Source: Lysobacter enzymogenes
GTDB taxonomy: Bacteria > Pseudomonadota > Gammaproteobacteria > Xanthomonadales > Xanthomonadaceae
Assembly: GCF_900106525.1 (NCBI RefSeq)
Contig: NZ_FNOG01000012.1
Span: 32,103 to 96,102 of the forward strand
DNA: 64,000 nt
Direction of reading: 5' to 3'
Both the position numbers and the translations under genes were made by a program. The notes below the pieces were generated by a model. That model saw only the letters and a list, made by a program, of their open reading frames with translations, did not search any database and had not been told where the DNA came from. This document shows, in pieces, positions 60,009 to 64,000 of this stretch (the first letter of the stretch is position 1; every line of letters begins with the position of its first letter).

Positions 60009-61301
60009 TCAGCCCTCGAACGGCGGCAGCTTGGCCTTCACCGCCGCGTTCTTCAGCGTCACGTACTGCGGCAGGCCGTCGCGCCCGTAAGGCGGCGGCG
60101 CTTCGCCGCGGATCAGCGGCTCCAGGTATTTGCGCGCCGCCGCGGTGATGCCGTAACCGTCCTTGCGGATGAAGTTCGCCGGCATCTTCTTCTCGCGGTT
60201 GGCGATCTTGTCCAGCGGCGCCGGCTCGATCTTCCAGCGGTACGGCGCGTCGGAGCTGCGCACGATCACCGGCATCACCGAGTTCATGCCCTTGAGCGCG
60301 TACTCCACCGCCGCCTTGCCGGCCGCGCGCGCCTGCTCGACGTCGGTCTTCGACGCCAGATGGCGGGCCGAACGCTGCAGATAGTCGGGCAGGGCCCAGT
60401 GCACCTTGTAGCCCAGTGCGTCCTTGACCCGTCCGGCCAGATAAGAGGCGACGCCGCCGAGCTGGGTGTGGCCGAAGGAGTCCTTGCCGCCGCCGGCGTC
60501 GGCGACGAAGCGGCCGTCCACGGTCTGGATGCCTTCGCTGGCGACCACCACGCAGTAGCCCACGCGCTCGACCGTGGCTTTGACCTTGGCGAAGAAGTCG
60601 GCTTCCTCGTACGGGCGCTCGGGGAACAGGATCAGGTGCGGGGCCGCGTCGGCGCCGTCGCCGGCCAGCCCGGCCGCGGCGGCCAGCCAGCCGGCATGGC
60701 GGCCCATGGCCTCGTAGACGAAGACCTTGGTCGAGGTTTCGGCCATCGCCGCGACATCGAGCGCGGCCTCGCGCACCGACACCGCGGTGTACTTGGCGGC
60801 CGAGCCGAAGCCCGGGCAGCAGTCGGTCACGGCCAGGTCGTTGTCCACCGTCTTGGGCACGCCCACGCAGGTCAGCGGATAGCCGTACTCGGCCGCCAGC
60901 TGCGAGACCTTGAGCGCGGTGTCGGCCGAGTCGTTGCCGCCGTTGTAGAGGAACCAGCGCACGTCGTGGGCCTGGAACACCGCCAGCAAGCGCTCGTAGC
61001 GGGCGCGGTCGGCGTCCAGCGCCTTGAGCTTGAGCCGGCACGAGCCGAACGCCCCGCCCGGGGTGTGGCCGAGCGCGCGGATCGCCGCGGCCGATTCCTT
61101 GGAGGTGTCGATCAGCTCCTCGCGCAGCGCGCCGAGGATGCCGTTGCGCGCGGCCAGGACCCGGACCTTGCGCGCCCGGGCCGCCTCGATGACCCCGGCG
61201 GCGGTGGCGTTGATGACGGCGGTCACACCGCCGGATTGCGCGTAAAGCAGGTTTCCGGCGATCTTGCCAGAGGATTTTCTGGCGGTTTTGGCAGTCGGCA
61301 T
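60009..61301 (-). CDS. pfp: pyrophosphate-dependent 6-phosphofructokinase
   Basis: Phosphorylates fructose-6-phosphate with PPi, reversibly. 430 residues from MPTAKTARKSSGK. The nucleotide region reads GGNDSADTA rather than the ATP-type GGDGS, and the next motif is PKTVDNDL, with Lys where ATP enzymes have Gly; both mark PPi use. YAQSGGVTAVINA and AMGRHAGWLAAAAGLA also fit. Divergent from adk. Lysobacteraceae often rely on this enzyme and lack ATP-PFK; this is from memory. Confidence 0.96.
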   Translation of the reverse strand: MPTAKTARKSSGKIAGNLLYAQSGGVTAVINATAAGVIEAARARKVRVLAARNGILGALREELIDTSKESAAAIRALGHTPGGAFGSCRLKLKALDADRARYERLLAVFQAHDVRWFLYNGGNDSADTALKVSQLAAEYGYPLTCVGVPKTVDNDLAVTDCCPGFGSAAKYTAVSVREAALDVAAMAETSTKVFVYEAMGRHAGWLAAAAGLAGDGADAAPHLILFPERPYEEADFFAKVKATVERVGYCVVVASEGIQTVDGRFVADAGGGKDSFGHTQLGGVASYLAGRVKDALGYKVHWALPDYLQRSARHLASKTDVEQARAAGKAAVEYALKGMNSVMPVIVRSSDAPYRWKIEPAPLDKIANREKKMPANFIRKDGYGITAAARKYLEPLIRGEAPPPYGRDGLPQYVTLKNAAVKAKLPPFEG

Positions 61302-61488
61302 GGGGATTCCAGGATTGGCGCCGGTTTGCGGTAAGCTGGCCGCAATATTCCGCCCGGCGGGTGGCAGGCCGCTTCGAGTGTAGCGCCGCCCCGCATCCAG
61401 GCCAGCCCAGCGCCGGCCGAACGGGCTCCACGGCCGCCGCCGCGCGCGACGGCCGTACGGATTTCATTTGTTTCTAGGAGCGATGTAG

Positions 61489-62067
61489 ATGCGATTGGTA
61501 CTTCTGGGCGCGCCCGGCTCGGGCAAGGGCACGCAGGCCGCACGGCTCAAGGACCACCTGCAGGTGCCGCACATTTCCACCGGCGATCTGTTGCGCGCCG
61601 AAGTCGCCGCCGGCAGCAAGCTGGGACTGGAAGCCAAGGCGGTCATGGACGCCGGCAATCTGGTCAGCGATGAGATCCTGCTGGGCATGCTCGAGGACCG
61701 TTTCTCGCGCCCCGACACCCACGGCGGCTTCATCCTCGACGGCTACCCGCGCAACCTGGCCCAGGCCGACGCGCTCGACGCGCTGCTCAAGCGCATCGGC
61801 CAGCCGATGGATTTCGCCGTGCAGCTGGAAGTGCCGACCGAACTGCTGGTCCAGCGCATCGCCGGCCGCGCCGCCGAGCAAGGCCGCAAGGACGACAGCC
61901 CTGAAGCCGTGCGCACCCGCCTGAAGGTCTACGACGAGTTGACCGCGCCGGTGATCGAGTACTACCGCCAGCACGGCCGCCTGACCGTGGTCGACGGCGT
62001 CGGCTCGCTGGACGAGGTGTTCACCCGCATCATCGAGGCGCTGGAGCCGGCGCCGACGGTGGGTTGA
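61489..62067 (+). CDS. adk: adenylate kinase (short-LID form)
   Basis: Interconverts ATP, ADP and AMP. At 192 residues it lacks the long LID of the 214-residue type; the short LID lies around RIAGRAAEQGRKDDSPEAV. P-loop GAPGSGKGTQAARL (about 7-20) and the AMP-binding region GGFILDGYPRNLAQADAL are intact. It is divergent from pfp, from a 187-bp gap. Confidence 0.97.
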   Translation: MRLVLLGAPGSGKGTQAARLKDHLQVPHISTGDLLRAEVAAGSKLGLEAKAVMDAGNLVSDEILLGMLEDRFSRPDTHGGFILDGYPRNLAQADALDALLKRIGQPMDFAVQLEVPTELLVQRIAGRAAEQGRKDDSPEAVRTRLKVYDELTAPVIEYYRQHGRLTVVDGVGSLDEVFTRIIEALEPAPTVG

Positions 62068-62080
62068 GCAACGCCTCGCT

Positions 62081-62256
62081 CCCTCTCCCGCGTGCGGGAG
62101 AGGGCTGGGGTGAGGGCCGCAAACGGTCGTCCCCCCGTTATCGTTCGAATTCAGATCCCGGTATTGAAGGCGCAGGCGCGGCGGTAGGATGGTTTCGTCG
62201 TCCGCCGGGTCGCGCGTGCCCTCACCCCAGCCCTCTCCCGCAGGCGGGAGAGGGGG
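62081..62256. repeat. 176-bp MITE-like element with terminal inverted repeats
   Basis: Termini CCCTCTCCCGCGTGCGGGAG... and ...CTCCCGCAGGCGGGAGAGGG are inverted copies of about 37 bases (including GGGCTGGGGTGAGGGC and GCCCTCACCCCAGCCC). The interior of about 100 bases has no frame of note. It lies between adk and mpl. The same terminal palindrome occurs between leuA and leuC and at 11666. Confidence 0.8.
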
Positions 62257-62317
62257 AGTTGGTGCCAGCGGGAGTCGCTTCGTTGAGCATTCGCAAACTC
62301 TTTTGGAAACTCGGATC

Positions 62318-63682
62318 TTGAAGCTGCATATCTTGGGCATCGCCGGCACCTTCATGGGCGGCGTCGCCGCGCTCGCGCGCGAACTCGGCCACGACGTGGA
62401 AGGCAGCGACCAGGCGGTGTATCCGCCGATGTCGACCCAGCTCGAACGCCTCGGCATCGCCCTGCGCCAGGGCTACCAGCCCGAAAACATCTCCGCCGAT
62501 TGCGATGAGATCGTGGTCGGCAACGCGCTCTCGCGCGGCAACCCGGCGGTGGAGCAGGTGCTCGACGACGGCCGCCGCTACACCTCCGGCGCGCAGTGGC
62601 TCAGCGAGCGGGTGCTGCCGGGCCGCGACACCCTGGCGGTGGCCGGCACCCACGGCAAGACCACCACCACCAGTATCCTGACCTGGCTGCTGGAAGCCGC
62701 CGGCCGCGCGCCGGGCTTCCTGATCGGCGGCGTCGCCGAGGACTTCGGCGCCTCCGCGCGCATCGGCGCCGGCCGCGAGTTCGTGGTCGAGGCCGACGAG
62801 TACGACACTGCGTTCTTCGACAAGCGCAGCAAGTTCGTCCACTACCGGCCGCTGGTGGCGATCCTCAACAACCTCGAATACGACCACGCCGACATCTTTC
62901 CCGATGTGGCCGCGATCCAGCGCCAGTTCCATCACTTGGTGCGCACCGTGCCGCGGCGCGGCCGCCTGATCGTCAACGGCGAGGACGCGCGCCTGGCCGA
63001 AGTGCTGGCGATGGGCTGCTGGACCCCGGTCGAGCGCTTCGGCCTGGACGGCGGCGATTACGAATGGAGCGCGCGCCTGATCGCGCAGGACGGCAGCGCG
63101 TTCGCGGTGCTGCATCGCGGCGCCGAGATCGGCGAAGTGCGCTGGCCGCTGCTGGGCCGGCACAACGTGATGAACGCGCTGGCCGCGTTGGCCGCCGCGA
63201 ATGCGGTCGGCGTGGACGTGGCGACGGTGCTGCCGGCGCTGGCGAACTTCCGCAGCGTCAAGCGTCGGCTGGAAGTGATCGGCGAAGCCGGCGGCGTCAC
63301 CGTCTACGACGATTTCGCCCATCATCCCACTGCGATCGAGACCACCCTGGCCGGCTTGCGCGCGCGCGTCGGCGCGGCGCGGATCGTGGTGGCGATGGAG
63401 CCGCGCAGCAATTCGATGCGTCTTGGCGCGCATGCCGAAGCGTTGGCGCCGTCGCTGCGCGAGGCCGATGCGGTGGTGTTTCTGCATCGTCCTGAGTTGG
63501 CTTGGGATGCGGGCAAGGTCGTTGCGGGTTTGCGCGGCGAAGGTGTCGCTGTGGCGGATGCGGATGCGTTGATTGCGGCGTTGCGCGAGCGGGTGCGTGC
63601 GGGGGACCATGTGGTGTTCATGTCCAATGGTGGTTTCGATGGGGCGCCGCGGCGGTTTTTTGCGCAGTTGCAGGGGCGTTGA
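62318..63682 (+). CDS. mpl: UDP-MurNAc:L-Ala-gamma-D-Glu-meso-DAP ligase (Mpl)
   Basis: Recycles the murein tripeptide onto UDP-MurNAc. The best start is TTG at 62318 (LKLHILGIAGTFMGGVAALA), with GGAAAC about 8 bases upstream; it gives 454 residues, the family length. No ATG lies near the aligned N terminus, and the frame upstream runs into the repeat element. Mur-ligase motifs: AVAGTHGKTTTTSILTWLLEA, ADEYDTAFFDKRSKFVHYRP and VYDDFAHHPTAIETTL. Beta-lytic proteases and SleB-type enzymes in the window make wall material; recycling is a plausible link but only an inference. Confidence 0.96.
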   Translation: MKLHILGIAGTFMGGVAALARELGHDVEGSDQAVYPPMSTQLERLGIALRQGYQPENISADCDEIVVGNALSRGNPAVEQVLDDGRRYTSGAQWLSERVLPGRDTLAVAGTHGKTTTTSILTWLLEAAGRAPGFLIGGVAEDFGASARIGAGREFVVEADEYDTAFFDKRSKFVHYRPLVAILNNLEYDHADIFPDVAAIQRQFHHLVRTVPRRGRLIVNGEDARLAEVLAMGCWTPVERFGLDGGDYEWSARLIAQDGSAFAVLHRGAEIGEVRWPLLGRHNVMNALAALAAANAVGVDVATVLPALANFRSVKRRLEVIGEAGGVTVYDDFAHHPTAIETTLAGLRARVGAARIVVAMEPRSNSMRLGAHAEALAPSLREADAVVFLHRPELAWDAGKVVAGLRGEGVAVADADALIAALRERVRAGDHVVFMSNGGFDGAPRRFFAQLQGR

Positions 63683-64000
63683 GCTCGGCCGGATGGGGGC
63701 GATAGTTTTCGCTGGTTTCGGGCGTGCTGTTTCGATTCTTCGTGCGCGTGGGCGCGCTCTGTGCGGCGTGTGAAGCCTCGTCGTAATTGAACTGTCGCGG
63801 TCGCGGCTTGCGCCGCTCCTGCAGTCGGATACGGAACTTGCCGAAGGCCCCTGTAGGAGCGGCGCGAGCCGCGACCAACCGCAGCGACTTAGCTCCGCCG
63901 AACTAACCCGAAGACCCGAAACTCCCAACCCGTCATTCCGGCGAAAGCCGGAATCCATTTTGATCTGGCTTCTGCTTCTATCGTTGCTACGAGTGACGAC
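63683..64000. repeat. REP-like pair and GCCGGAAT palindrome at the window end
   Basis: TGTAGGAGCGGCGC-family units lie at 63792-63825 (minus) and 63848-63877 (plus). ATTCCGGC-GAAA-GCCGGAAT at 63935-63954 is a perfect 8-bp hairpin with a tetraloop, a third dispersed family in this window. No gene is seen. Confidence 0.8.

Overview
The window reads as chromosome of a very GC-rich gammaproteobacterium of the Lysobacter type (family Lysobacteraceae/Xanthomonadaceae). The strongest marker is a prepro beta-lytic metalloendopeptidase (34049-35182) whose 179-residue mature part matches, from memory, the classic Lysobacter enzyme. Supporting signs are interspersed palindromes of the xanthomonad REP type, a leuA-ilvGMC gene neighbourhood, a pyrophosphate-dependent phosphofructokinase, and predation-style secreted proteins. 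I saw no rRNA, tRNA, CRISPR, phage or transposase gene.

Layout. 0-5.3 kb: a TetR repressor divergent from an RND efflux adaptor and pump, with an operator palindrome between them. 5.4-6.7 kb: two overlapping genes for a Sel1-like lipoprotein and a Gly-rich Cys-containing small protein. 7.4-11.4 kb: glpD, glpF, glpK. 11.5-23.9 kb: one minus-strand unit carrying nearly the whole branched-chain amino acid pathway (leader peptide and attenuator, ilvD, ilvC, ilvG, ilvM, ilvE, ilvA, leuA, leuC, leuD, leuB, terminator), with many start/stop overlaps. 24.6-27.6 kb: a lipoprotein with a peptidoglycan-binding domain, coupled to a Nal1-like serine protease fused to a SleB-type wall hydrolase. 27.6-32.8 kb: thrA, thrB, thrC behind a Thr-rich leader peptide and attenuator. 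33-36 kb: PEBP-like protein, beta-lytic protease, lipoprotein. 36-38.8 kb: TPP riboswitch, thiC, ion channel. 39.2-46.7 kb: membrane-bound DNA-binding propeller protein, AraC regulator, a 1.2-kb regulatory gap with operator palindromes, and a TonB-dependent receptor. 46.9-53 kb: ppa, fatty acid hydroxylase with a discoidin-like partner, RTX-M91 metalloprotease, secreted protein, lipoprotein hydrolase. 53-63.7 kb: H+-pyrophosphatase with a C-terminal OmpA-like domain, a six-Cys secreted peptide, small secreted proteins, a VOC protein, AraC, pfp, adk, mpl.

How the genes work together. Threonine made by thrABC can enter the ilv unit through ilvA; both operons open with their own attenuator. Both leader peptides look leaderless: the ATG lies 6-7 bases after a -10-like box. 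ppa, hppA and pfp all handle pyrophosphate, which suggests PPi is used as an energy currency. The least familiar material is the 24.6-27.6 kb protease/wall-hydrolase pair, the OmpA extension on the proton pump, the RTX-M91 protein and the six-Cys peptide. All functions are inferred from sequence read by eye; no database search was run.
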